A DNA stretch of 5,675 nt from an uncultured Chloroflexota bacterium (GCA_913056415.1 CAJXNA010000136.1:1-5675), one strand, 5' to 3'. Counted from the stretch's first letter, positions 1-5,086 are shown. Program-made: numbers and translations. The notes: generated by a model not told the origin, from the sequence alone.

Positions 1-47
1 GGTGTTTTGCTGCCCTTCGTCAACTGCTTGTTTTCCGGCTTCGCAAC

Positions 48-99
48 TCTATATCCCGGTTAATGGTCTATATCCCGGTTAATGGTCTATATCCCGGTT
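48..99. repeat. 19-bp tandem repeat, 2.7 copies
   Basis: The unit TCTATATCCCGGTTAATGG occurs exactly at 48-66 and 67-85. A third, partial copy of 14 bases (TCTATATCCCGGTT) lies at 86-99. The copies are identical and directly adjacent, with no spacer. A period of 19 bp is close to two helical turns and suits a protein that binds repeated sites, as in plasmid iterons, centromere repeats or multi-operator promoters. The last copy runs straight into the parS-like site, sharing its T at 99. The repeat itself is directly visible; its role is inference. Confidence 0.9.
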
Positions 100-114
100 G
101 TGTCACGTGGAACA
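99..114. other. parS: parS-like ParB-binding (centromere) site
   Basis: The 16-mer TGTGTCACGTGGAACA matches the classical chromosomal parS consensus TGTTTCACGTGAAACA at 14 of 16 positions, including the whole CACGTG core. Its right half, GTGGAACA, is the half-site form known from Pseudomonas-type parS (TGTTCCACGTGGAACA). About 1,129 of the 4^16 possible 16-mers lie within two mismatches of the consensus. Roughly 0.0015 such matches are therefore expected by chance in a window this long. ParB proteins load and slide as CTP-dependent clamps from such sites. The host ParB, or a ParB encoded by this element, could use it to partition the element. Confidence 0.55.
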
Positions 115-190
115 GGATGTCTCTGAACCGCGAGTGGCGCAAAAAATCTCCGGAGTAGTCGAAATCTCGTTGGACGCCCGACAGACCCAG

Positions 191-634
191 TCACCTCTGT
201 GGCGCTTCGTGCGCGACCGTCTTCCGAAATAGTGAACGCGGATCCGGGTTGTCTCCGGCCTTTAGAATCGCTTCACAGATCGCACGATACGGAGTTGGCT
301 GGATCCCGCTGCTTCCGCCATCTCGTCTATTCATCGAGAAGGATGCTCGCCACTGGCGGTCCAGAAATCGTTCCAAGTGAAACACAATTTTAAGGCGATC
401 CGCAAGACGACTCGCGGCAACAATCGCATCTTCGATCTCGTTGAACGGATCGAAGCTCTTGCCCTCGCGCGCGTTAAACGTGAAGAATTCGGTTTCGGAC
501 TGATCGTGCGGGTCCCACCATTTCTGACGGTCATTCTGAAACGGCTGCCAGCCCAGGAGTTCCGCGATTCGATCGGACACCTCTCCGCTATAGGACCAGT
601 CATTCCAGTCGACGGTTCGCCAATCGAGACCCAT
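191..634 (-). CDS. Putative phage ABA-sandwich domain protein
   Basis: This 147-aa protein starts at the ATG that overlaps the stop of the upstream gene by one base (TGATG), which suggests translational coupling. A much longer in-frame extension to 823 exists, but it runs antisense-free through the neighbour's coding DNA in another frame and looks arginine-rich and non-natural. Visible features are IAELLGW near residue 23, WWDP near 39, an FNEIEDAIVAASRLADRL helix at 64-80, a WRASFSM strand at 95-101 and TPYRAICEAILKA at 114-126. This order (short helix and LGW, acidic tryptophan segment, long helix, tryptophan strand, then a helix beginning TP..AIC.A) resembles small phage proteins with the ABA-sandwich fold. 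Their function is unknown. It is the last gene of the leftward operon. The family call is from pattern memory only. Confidence 0.6.
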   Translation of the reverse strand: MGLDWRTVDWNDWSYSGEVSDRIAELLGWQPFQNDRQKWWDPHDQSETEFFTFNAREGKSFDPFNEIEDAIVAASRLADRLKIVFHLERFLDRQWRASFSMNRRDGGSSGIQPTPYRAICEAILKAGDNPDPRSLFRKTVAHEAPQR

Positions 635-981
635 CAAACCGAATCTAGCGCAACGCCCTTCCGGCGTCGCGCAGCGAACCGGAGTACGTCTGCGTCGAGT
701 ATCCGCCAATGGGCGATGGTGCCGCGACCCGCGTTGAACGCCTCGAGCTCTCCGTCCTCGATCCATCCGCGCACCGTGCTGGCGTTTACGCTGAACTTCT
801 CCGCGAGTTCGGATGGCGTCCACACCTTTTTGGATAAAGTCGCGGCCAAGGCAATGGCGGCATTCAGGCGCGCATGTGTCGACCCGATCAAATCGCCGTG
901 TTGATCCGCAAGCTCCTTCAGGAGATCAGCCGCCTCGCGCGCTGCGCCGATCAGATCGTAGGGGTCTAAGGGCTCGTTCAT
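634..981 (-). CDS. Excisionase/MerR-type helix-turn-helix DNA-binding protein
   Basis: This 115-aa protein starts at an ATG sharing the ATGA overlap with the stop of the zinc-ribbon gene, which decides between this start and a longer arginine-rich extension. The N-terminal half (residues 1-50) is mostly helical (AAREAADLLKEL, ARLNAAIALAATL) and may dimerise. Residues 54-104 form a recognisable excisionase-family domain: WTPSELAEKFSVNASTVRGW is the helix-turn-helix, followed by the short wing IEDGELEAFN, an HWRI strand and the closing helix LDADVLRFAARR. Such domains act as excisionases, as plasmid or phage control proteins, or as simple transcription regulators. No integrase lies in the window, so excision is not specifically supported. 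Regulation of this operon or of nearby repeats is equally possible. Confidence 0.8.
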   Translation of the reverse strand: MNEPLDPYDLIGAAREAADLLKELADQHGDLIGSTHARLNAAIALAATLSKKVWTPSELAEKFSVNASTVRGWIEDGELEAFNAGRGTIAHWRILDADVLRFAARRRKGVALDSV

Positions 982-1769
982 GTGCGGTCCGAGAAGCGTG
1001 GCACCTCGTGGTAGACGGTGCCGAGTTTCGCCGTAGTGGACCGCGATAGCCGGATGACCGCCAACCTCAACGCGCGGCCGCGCAGATCCTCGGGGCGGAT
1101 CGCGATGTCCTGCAGCAGTCCCACCCAAGTCGCAGGATCGGCCGATACGACGACATCGAGCGGAAGCGGCTCGAGTCCATCGACGAGCTCGCGCCTACCG
1201 TCACGCATCAGCACAGGAACGCTGCGGGACATCAAGCCGCGCGCCTGCAGTGCCTCGCGCAGAAAGCGCCTTCCGCGCGCAACGGCGCCAATCATACGCT
1301 TGCGCGTAAAACTCCCCACTGGCTTCGGCCATTGCTCTGGGCTCATTAGCGCAAGTTCTGTCGCCTTCTCAGCCGCGAACTCGTAACTCCGGTCTGTTCT
1401 CAGGTACGTCCCGTAGAGCATCCGATCGGAACGGGGTATTTGGCAGATGGCGAGCTCGAGGTCGGCCAGAGCGACGAGTCGACGTTCGAATTCTTGCGGG
1501 CGCCGCGAAATCCGGACCTCGCCGCGCATCACATATTTGGTGTCCCATGGCCAGGCTGCGCCGCAGCGCATACATCGGTCGATTACTCCGTGGCCACGCT
1601 TTGCAGACACGACGTGGTGCCGTTTATGAACGCAGCGTGAGCAGGCTTTGGCAGCCTTCCTGCCCATGATCAGAAACGGATCGCGGCCGGCGGGGGATTC
1701 CTCGCGCTCAACCAGACGCCCACATCGGCGCATGGCGTCATCCGGTCCATTGAGCAGTCGACCCATCAT
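978..1769 (-). CDS. Zinc-ribbon protein, putative phage transcription regulator
   Basis: This 263-aa protein begins at an ATG in a TGATG overlap with the upstream gene's stop. A GTG one codon earlier (1772) would give a 4-nt GTGA overlap and cannot be excluded. Cysteines 43, 46, 66 and 69 form two CxxC knuckles 19 residues apart, typical of a zinc ribbon. Residues about 101-165 (IPRSDRMLYGTYL, SYEFAAEKATELA, FTRKRMIGAVARGRRFLRE) resemble the helix-turn-helix of sigma region 4 or of phage late-gene activators of the RinA/ArpU kind. The C-terminal 90 residues (DVVVSADPATWVGLL...) are unassigned. A zinc motif near a helix-turn-helix at the end of a replication operon would suit a late regulator or Q-like antiterminator, but I do not recognise the exact family. 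Confidence 0.7.
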   Translation of the reverse strand: MMGRLLNGPDDAMRRCGRLVEREESPAGRDPFLIMGRKAAKACSRCVHKRHHVVSAKRGHGVIDRCMRCGAAWPWDTKYVMRGEVRISRRPQEFERRLVALADLELAICQIPRSDRMLYGTYLRTDRSYEFAAEKATELALMSPEQWPKPVGSFTRKRMIGAVARGRRFLREALQARGLMSRSVPVLMRDGRRELVDGLEPLPLDVVVSADPATWVGLLQDIAIRPEDLRGRALRLAVIRLSRSTTAKLGTVYHEVPRFSDRT

Positions 1770-2083
1770 CACGGCCCGTCCGTATCAGGTTTCTGTTCGC
1801 ATAGGTTGGCAGGGTAAGGATTGTGCCAGGGATTATCTGAGCAAGGTGGAATCAATATCTCCATCGCGCGTTCAAGCACTTCGATACGCCCCTCGAGATC
1901 CGCAATCCGTAACTCAGCGGCAGATTTCGGCGCCGGCGGAATCCGCCAAACCTGCGAGCTCGCCGGGTCGACAACCTCGTCGAAGTTATCTGGCGATGGC
2001 AACGCAGGCCAAAAATTCAATGCCACTCCGAAAGCGGCAGTCACCAGCAAGAGACTCCAGGTAGAGGCAAGAAGGACGTTCAC
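1769..2083 (-). CDS. Small membrane-anchored protein with short coiled coil
   Basis: This 104-aa protein is unknown. I chose the GTG start at 2083 because GAGGAG at 2092-2097 then sits at the usual 8-nt distance. A GTG at 2092 would be directly against that ribosome-binding site. Residues 3-24 (VLLASTWSLLLVTAAFGVALNF) form one hydrophobic membrane segment near the N-terminus. A proline-rich linker and a charged helix with coiled-coil character (residues 55-77, ELRIADLEGRIEVLERAMEIL) follow. Two cysteines (81 and 95) lie in the tail. A single N-terminal segment with a charged C-terminal domain resembles spanin, Rz-like or other phage membrane accessory proteins, but its place between replication and regulatory genes does not favour lysis. 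Its stop overlaps the next gene. Confidence 0.7.
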   Translation of the reverse strand: MNVLLASTWSLLLVTAAFGVALNFWPALPSPDNFDEVVDPASSQVWRIPPAPKSAAELRIADLEGRIEVLERAMEILIPPCSDNPWHNPYPANLCEQKPDTDGP

Positions 2084-2091
2084 AGAGTGCA

Positions 2092-2097
2092 CTCCTC
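2092..2097 (-). promoter_or_regulatory. Ribosome-binding site GAGGAG for the membrane protein
   Basis: GAGGAG on the minus strand lies 8 nt before GTG 2083 and 5 nt after the stop of the O-type gene. It decides the start in favour of 2083 over GTG 2092. Confidence 0.65.
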
Positions 2098-2102
2098 GGC
2101 GG

Positions 2103-3155
2103 TCATGCCGGTGCCAGCTTTTTACCGAGTCCCGACTGCTTGCGGATTGCAGCCAGCTCGTCGTGAAGCTCGCTCAGCTCACGATTAGAGAGCTTCTCCG
2201 GCCGCTTCCCTTCGGCTTTGTAAATCTTGGGCAGCAGGCGTGCGGGAACAGCGCGAGCCTTGCGCCGCGATCCTGCAACGAGCTTCGGGTACTTCTCTCT
2301 CAATGAGGCACCCGAGCGGATCACAACCTCGTACTCCTGGCCGAGGTTGGCGGGCCCCAGTGCCCAACGGATTAAGAACTCGATTCGAGCCGCACATTCG
2401 TCAGGCGGCAGAGCGCTGAGTTCCGGGATCTCGCGCGGCATCGCCTCGATTTCCTTGGCCCACCGGTTTCGCCAGCCGCGCGACAAGCGAGCGCCAGGTA
2501 CGTCTTTGAGCAACGAACCGAGAAGGGCCGCGAGGTTCAGGGCCCAGGATTCAAGGGGCTGTTTCTTGGGCGGTGGGCGCTCGGAGCAGCTGATTGATTC
2601 GAGATTTCCGCCGAGATCAGAATCTTCATCGGAAACCGTCGGCGCGGAAGCGCCGACATTCTTTAAAGATGCTTCCTTTGCTTCTGTGGGGGGCCTGTGG
2701 GACCGGGTAGACCCGGTCCGCTGGGACCGGGTCACCCGGTCCTGTGGGCCCGGGTCTGTGGGACCGGGGGTCCTGTGGGCCCGGGTCTGTGGGACCGGGT
2801 CTGTGGGACCGGGGGTCCTGTGGACCCGGGTCTGTGGGACCGGGTCCCGCCATTGGTCGAAGTCTTTTTGTATTGCGATCGACCGGATGAGGCCGCCCTT
2901 CACTGGCGACCGGCAGATCATGTTGCGTGCCTCGAGATCGGCGAGCGACTTCCGAACGCTGCGCTCGAACATCCCAGTGAACTTGACGATCTGGCTCAGT
3001 GAAATTCGGTCGACCTTCTTCTGCCAGCCGTAGGTTTTGTCCATCACGGCCAGCATTACTGCGACGTGTCCGCGGGGAACCCCGGACTTGAGAACCGCGC
3101 TCAACAGCTCTCTTGCAATCGGGACGAATCCGTTCTCTTTTTGGACGTTTGCCAA
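2103..3155 (-). CDS. O: Phage replication protein O family, origin-binding initiator
   Basis: This 350-aa protein has a TTG start with a G6 ribosome-binding run 7 nt upstream. Only TTG gives the family's usual short leader before ENGFVPIARELL. Residues 8-81 are a clear O-type winged helix: NGFVPIARELLSAVL, MLAVMDKTYGWQKKVDRISLSQ, then FERSVRKSLADLEARNMI. In lambda this domain binds iterons inside gene O. Residues 104-155 are a low-complexity proline/arginine/threonine linker built of 15-aa repeats and encoded by the iteron array. The C-terminal domain (about 205-300, WALNLAALLGSLL... and EYEVVIRSGASLREKYPKLV) resembles the helicase- or loader-binding part of such initiators. The tail is basic. 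No DnaC-like loader or P homologue follows it, so it may use host factors or a gene outside the window. Confidence 0.9.
   Translation of the reverse strand: MANVQKENGFVPIARELLSAVLKSGVPRGHVAVMLAVMDKTYGWQKKVDRISLSQIVKFTGMFERSVRKSLADLEARNMICRSPVKGGLIRSIAIQKDFDQWRDPVPQTRVHRTPGPTDPVPQTRAHRTPGPTDPGPQDRVTRSQRTGSTRSHRPPTEAKEASLKNVGASAPTVSDEDSDLGGNLESISCSERPPPKKQPLESWALNLAALLGSLLKDVPGARLSRGWRNRWAKEIEAMPREIPELSALPPDECAARIEFLIRWALGPANLGQEYEVVIRSGASLREKYPKLVAGSRRKARAVPARLLPKIYKAEGKRPEKLSNRELSELHDELAAIRKQSGLGKKLAPA
2656..2685. other. AT-rich tract next to the iterons, candidate unwinding element
   Basis: Twenty of 30 bases are A or T (ACATTCTTTAAAGATGCTTC and on), in a region otherwise strongly GC-rich. 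It lies just 3' of the iteron array in the direction of the O-type gene, the same relative place as the AT-rich melting region of the lambda origin. Its role is inferred from that architecture. Confidence 0.4.
2695..2848. repeat. ori: Iteron array inside the O-type gene, candidate origin
   Basis: The 14-bp unit CTGTGGGACCGGGT or a close variant starts at 2695, 2742, 2756, 2773, 2787, 2801, 2818 and 2832. From 2742 the spacing runs 14, 17, 14, 14, 17, 14. The last seven units therefore form a higher-order repeat of 45 bp (2742-2786 and 2787-2831, two differences), plus part of a third. Forty-five bp is 15 codons, so the reading frame is kept. Several units are hyphenated palindromes, for example GGACC-GGG-GGTCC at 2761-2773 and GGGACC-G-GGTCCC at 2836-2848. 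In lambda, O binds palindromic iterons at the same place in its own gene. The repeats are directly visible; origin function is inferred. Confidence 0.8.
2700..2742. repeat. Paired inverted repeats at the array edge
   Basis: GGACCGGGT (2700-2708) and ACCCGGTCC (2711-2719) form a 9-bp inverted repeat with a 2-nt spacer. GGACCGGGT (2724-2732) and ACCCGGTCC (2734-2742) form a second with a 1-nt spacer. The inner arms (2710-2719 and 2724-2733) also pair over 10 bp. Each palindrome is a full dyad version of the array's half unit, so these may be the strongest binding sites of a dimeric initiator. They could also form cruciforms. Confidence 0.75.
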
Positions 3156-3162
3156 CCCCGCA

Positions 3163-3168
3163 CCCCCC
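3163..3168 (-). promoter_or_regulatory. G-rich ribosome-binding site of the O-type gene
   Basis: A run of six G on the minus strand lies 7 nt before TTG 3155, within the 26-nt gap after the upstream stop. It supports the TTG start. The in-frame stop further upstream leaves no ATG or GTG alternative. Confidence 0.5.
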
Positions 3169-3181
3169 AGTGCGCCGATGA

Positions 3182-3577
3182 TCAGAAATCAGGCGGAAGT
3201 GAAGCCATACCACCGCCGAACTGCTGGCGGAAGAATTCCCAGAGATGTCGCGTCTTAGCCATATCTGCCAGCGTCCCTGCCACTCGTTCGGAGATCACGA
3301 AATTTGCTTGTTCTATCGACATGAAAACCGGCTGCACCCAAAGCGGGTCGTTGCCCTTCTCCACAGGGCAGGCAACGGGCTGTCCATTGGGGCCGTCCCT
3401 TTTGACCGCGTCTCGACAGATATCCATCGCTTTGCGCAGTTTCCAGCTGTCCATCTCATCTTCTTCCCAAAACTCGCGAGTCATTGCCTCCCGTGCAAGC
3501 TCGCGCATCGTGGCGACCCCCATCTCGAGGTACAACGCGACGATCCTTTTGCCCCGCCCCCCTCCATCCAATTTCAT
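3182..3577 (-). CDS. Hypothetical protein between parB-like and O-type genes
   Basis: This 131-aa protein is not recognised. The ATG start is secure: it forms an ATGA overlap with the ParB-like gene's stop, and AAGGAGA (3585-3591) lies 7 nt upstream. The sequence opens with a glycine-rich basic stretch (KLDGGGRGKR). A helix with possible helix-turn-helix character follows (RIVALYLEMGVATMRELAREAM, 11-32), then an acidic and tryptophan-containing helix (EFWEEDEMDSWKLRKAMDICRDAVKR, 35-60). The middle is PNGQPVACPVEKGNDPLWVQPVF, and the C-terminal helices contain WEFFRQQF. Its place between partition-like and initiator genes suggests a role in replication control, which is inference only. Confidence 0.75.
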   Translation of the reverse strand: MKLDGGGRGKRIVALYLEMGVATMRELAREAMTREFWEEDEMDSWKLRKAMDICRDAVKRDGPNGQPVACPVEKGNDPLWVQPVFMSIEQANFVISERVAGTLADMAKTRHLWEFFRQQFGGGMASLPPDF

Positions 3578-4515
3578 CTAGCTTTCTCCTTTTTTTGGAA
3601 CTCCTTGAAATCAGATTCCATCATCTTTGTGAGCTGAACCACGGCTGCGACCGCCTTGGTCGCGTCCCGCTTGTATTTCGGCCGAGTCAGTTTCAGCGCC
3701 TTCTCACAGCGAATCCGTACTCCAGTCCAGAGAGACAGATCGAGCGGTGGTGATGGGGGAACGTGGGCTGCTCTGCTCTTGGCGAGCGATATCGAGTCTG
3801 GCTTCCCTGAATCGTAGAGTTTCGCAAGCTGCTTTTGCTCGCTTTTCGGCTTCGACGCGACGTTGTCCAATATTGACATCGCAATTTTGGGTGGGACGCC
3901 GGGCTCGCTGATCATCGTGACAAATGATCCTCGGATCGTGGGATCCATCCTCTCGAGCAATTCCGCGGCGTCGATTGCCTGGCCGCGCTTCCATTCCGCC
4001 CGCTGCAAAACGGGATACTTCTCGGCAGCGGCGACGTGGCGCTTGTCGCGACTCATCTGCTGCTTGAGCGCATCGTGCTTCTTTTTGTCGCCTCCGGAGA
4101 GAATCTCTGCCGGTCCGGCCTTCTGACCACGTTTCTTATGAGTGACATTTTTGTCACTCATAGCCAGTTCCGCGTCGGCCTTGACTCTGCGTAAGCGCGC
4201 TGCTGAAGCTTGGACACGCGTGAAATCAAGTCGGGCCTGGTTCTCGTCGAGTTCGATCTCGCGGAGCTGCTCGTCGGTAAACTTGCCAACGCGCGCCCAG
4301 ATCTTTTTCCACCCGAGCGCCTCGGCTGCCCGGATCCGGCGCATACCCTGTACCAAATCGGTGCCGCGGCCATTGGGCCGCACCGTGATCGGATGAATCT
4401 GTCCGACCCGCTCAAGGCTCGACTTCAGCGAGGCGAGCGAGCCGGGTTTCTCCCTCCGTCGCGCTCCGACGTCGATATTGGATATGAGAAGATTTACAAC
4501 GGTGAACTTAGCCAA
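3574..4515 (-). CDS. ParB-like nuclease/CTPase-domain protein
   Basis: This 313-aa protein starts at TTG 4515, with GAGGGG 7 nt upstream. The longer frame to 4662 is rejected because its extension is arginine-rich and runs through the divergent promoter region. Residues 8-76 form the ParB/Srx N-terminal domain: LLISNIDVGARRREKPGSL, then SLERVGQIHPITVRP (box I), LVQGMRRIRAAEALGW (box II) and KIWARV. In box II the usual GERR reads GMRR, so the acidic residue linked to CTP hydrolysis in Spo0J-type ParB is missing. A lysine-rich linker (about 119-165) follows, then helices with no clear canonical parS-reading helix-turn-helix and a basic C-terminus. It could be a partition protein, a phage DNA-organising protein or a regulator. 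It is the first gene of the operon. No ParA is in the window. Confidence 0.85.
   Translation of the reverse strand: MAKFTVVNLLISNIDVGARRREKPGSLASLKSSLERVGQIHPITVRPNGRGTDLVQGMRRIRAAEALGWKKIWARVGKFTDEQLREIELDENQARLDFTRVQASAARLRRVKADAELAMSDKNVTHKKRGQKAGPAEILSGGDKKKHDALKQQMSRDKRHVAAAEKYPVLQRAEWKRGQAIDAAELLERMDPTIRGSFVTMISEPGVPPKIAMSILDNVASKPKSEQKQLAKLYDSGKPDSISLAKSRAAHVPPSPPLDLSLWTGVRIRCEKALKLTRPKYKRDATKAVAAVVQLTKMMESDFKEFQKKEKAR
4137..4162. repeat. Perfect 11-bp inverted repeat inside the ParB-like gene
   Basis: TATGAGTGACA (4137-4147) and TGTCACTCATA (4152-4162) are exact reverse complements around a TTTT spacer. They code for residues 118-127 of the ParB-like protein (AMSDKNVTHK), at the border of the nuclease-like domain and the lysine-rich linker. 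The DNA dyad could be an operator, and the transcript could form a strong hairpin with a 4-nt loop. The half-site TGTCAC also occurs in the parS-like site at 101-106. It holds an in-frame ATG at 4161, a possible internal start without a good ribosome-binding site. Confidence 0.85.
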
Positions 4516-4522
4516 CCTCAGA

Positions 4523-4528
4523 CCCCTC
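4523..4528 (-). promoter_or_regulatory. Ribosome-binding site GAGGGG deciding the TTG start
   Basis: GAGGGG on the minus strand lies 7 nt before TTG 4515. It favours a ParB-like protein beginning (M)AKFTVVNLLISNIDV, the expected short leader before the domain. Confidence 0.55.
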
Positions 4529-4543
4529 AAGCCAAAAAGCCGC

Positions 4544-4573
4544 TTGCAAAAAGCGTGAACTCCGGTGGACAAT
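4544..4573 (+). promoter_or_regulatory. Putative promoter of the 4622 gene
   Basis: TTGCAA (4544-4549) as -35 and GACAAT (4568-4573) as -10 are 18 bp apart. The -10 lies in a 14-bp string, GGTGGACAATGCTG (4564-4577), that recurs exactly at 5107-5120 with the same spacing to a perfect -35. It points rightward, away from the ParB-like operon, whose own promoter I could not identify. Confidence 0.5.
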
Positions 4574-4593
4574 GCTGATCGGGTAAGCAGACG

Positions 4594-4610
4594 GCGCCTC
4601 TCGGAGGTGC
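4594..4610 (+). promoter_or_regulatory. Leader hairpin before the 4622 gene
   Basis: GCGCCTC (4594-4600) and GAGGTGC (4604-4610) pair over 7 positions, one of them a G-U pair, around loop TCG. The stem ends directly before GGGGGATTTGC, which holds the ribosome-binding site, so it could influence translation. Confidence 0.45.
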
Positions 4611-4621
4611 GGGGGATTTGC

Positions 4622-4948
4622 ATGAGTACACAGGACGATCTTGACCATCTTTTGGCGGGCATCGTGATAGCGAACGCGCACGTTCATGCGGCCATCCTGC
4701 GAGCGCTGAAGCGAGGTGTGAACCTTTCCGCTCTCGCAATTCGTGAGGAGATTGAAGCGGCACCAGCGCCTCCACCGAGCGCCGATCCATGGGTAACGCG
4801 CGCTTTTAAAGCGTCGATCCATGCCCTCATCACAATCATTGATCGCGACCCGGATCTGCGTCCGACTCCAGAGGAGCGGCGGGCACGCCTTGGATCAGTT
4901 CCAGGACCTTCTGATAAAGGCGATGATGATCCTCCTCCGAAATTGTGA
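4622..4948 (+). CDS. Hypothetical helical protein, possible moron
   Basis: This 108-aa protein is unknown. The ATG start follows GGGGGA at 4611-4616 by 5 nt. An upstream in-frame GTG (4565) lies in the promoter and is rejected. Residues 1-50 are amphipathic helices (DDLDHLLAGIVIANAHVHAAILRALKRG, LSALAIREEIEAA). An APAPPPSADP hinge follows, then a second helical part (WVTRAFKASIHALITIIDRD) and a charged proline-rich tail ending PSDKGDDDPPPKL. There is no signal peptide or clear membrane segment. The last 113 bp are antisense to the 4836-5069 gene. Third-position GC is low in that stretch, so the other frame may dominate there. Promoter and leader match those of the 5163 gene. Confidence 0.65.
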   Translation: MSTQDDLDHLLAGIVIANAHVHAAILRALKRGVNLSALAIREEIEAAPAPPPSADPWVTRAFKASIHALITIIDRDPDLRPTPEERRARLGSVPGPSDKGDDDPPPKL

Positions 4949-5069
4949 TGCGCGGGGCAGCCGGATCTCGAAACCAGCGCTTCGGGTCGTTGTGCTTGTA
5001 GATCCGCCAGTGCGCGAACCCGATGAGGCCGTAGGCGATGCCGAAGGCGCCGAGCTCCCATCCGTTCAT
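4836..5069 (-). CDS. Small single-span membrane protein
   Basis: This 77-aa protein is unknown. I chose the ATG at 5069, with GGTGGGG 9 nt upstream; a GTG at 5093 would add eight residues. Residues 4-22 (WELGAFGIAYGLIGFAHWR) form one membrane segment, followed at once by basic residues (IYKHNDPKRW), which favour a cytoplasmic C-terminus. A soluble helical region (ISEEDHHRLYQKVLELIQGV) and an acidic tail follow. Its 3' end overlaps the convergent 4622 gene by 113 bp. Codon third positions in the overlap look normal for this frame, which supports it as a real gene. The gene sits between two rightward genes and is transcribed opposite to them. Confidence 0.6.
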   Translation of the reverse strand: MNGWELGAFGIAYGLIGFAHWRIYKHNDPKRWFRDPAAPRITISEEDHHRLYQKVLELIQGVPAAPLESDADPGRDQ

Positions 5070-5086
5070 GTAGGAGGCCCCACCGG

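Larger units (their letters stand above)
1..190. other. Gene-free region beyond the operon end
   Basis: I see no convincing coding frame here on either strand. It holds the 19-bp tandem repeats (48-99) and the parS-like site (99-114). Around 141-160 an A6 run sits next to the 8-bp palindrome CTCCGGAG. Read on the minus strand this is a palindrome followed by six T, but it has no loop, so it is a poor terminator. The region follows the last gene of the leftward operon. It may serve as a centromere-like site, as control DNA for genes further left, or both. Confidence 0.6.

Noticed and set aside
141..160. Rho-independent terminator of the leftward operon
   Set aside because: CTCCGGAG followed by T6 on the minus strand has no loop and only 4 bp per arm, so it would not form a stable terminator hairpin.
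635..823. N-terminal extension of the ABA-sandwich-like protein
   Set aside because: It is an arginine-rich translation of the helix-turn-helix gene in another frame, and the TGATG junction gives a better start at 634.
377..904. Rightward 175-codon frame opposite the two last operon genes
   Set aside because: It is a shadow frame with no ribosome-binding site or domain-like sequence, and it crosses both well-supported minus-strand genes.
2695..2848. CRISPR array
   Set aside because: The units are 14 bp with spacing of only 0 to 3 bp and lie in phase within a coding gene. There are no unique spacers of 25-40 bp.
2697..3002. Rightward frame encoding glycine/proline-rich, collagen-like repeats
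   Set aside because: It is the antisense shadow of the iteron array. Any frame across this array looks repetitive, and the O-type protein on the other strand is clearly conserved in type.
2227..3033. Rightward 268-codon frame
   Set aside because: It lies antisense to the O-type gene, is rich in arginine and serine, and shows no recognisable motif.
4516..4662. N-terminal extension of the ParB-like protein to an upstream ATG
   Set aside because: It crosses the divergent promoter and leader, has unnatural composition, and the TTG at 4515 has a well-placed ribosome-binding site.
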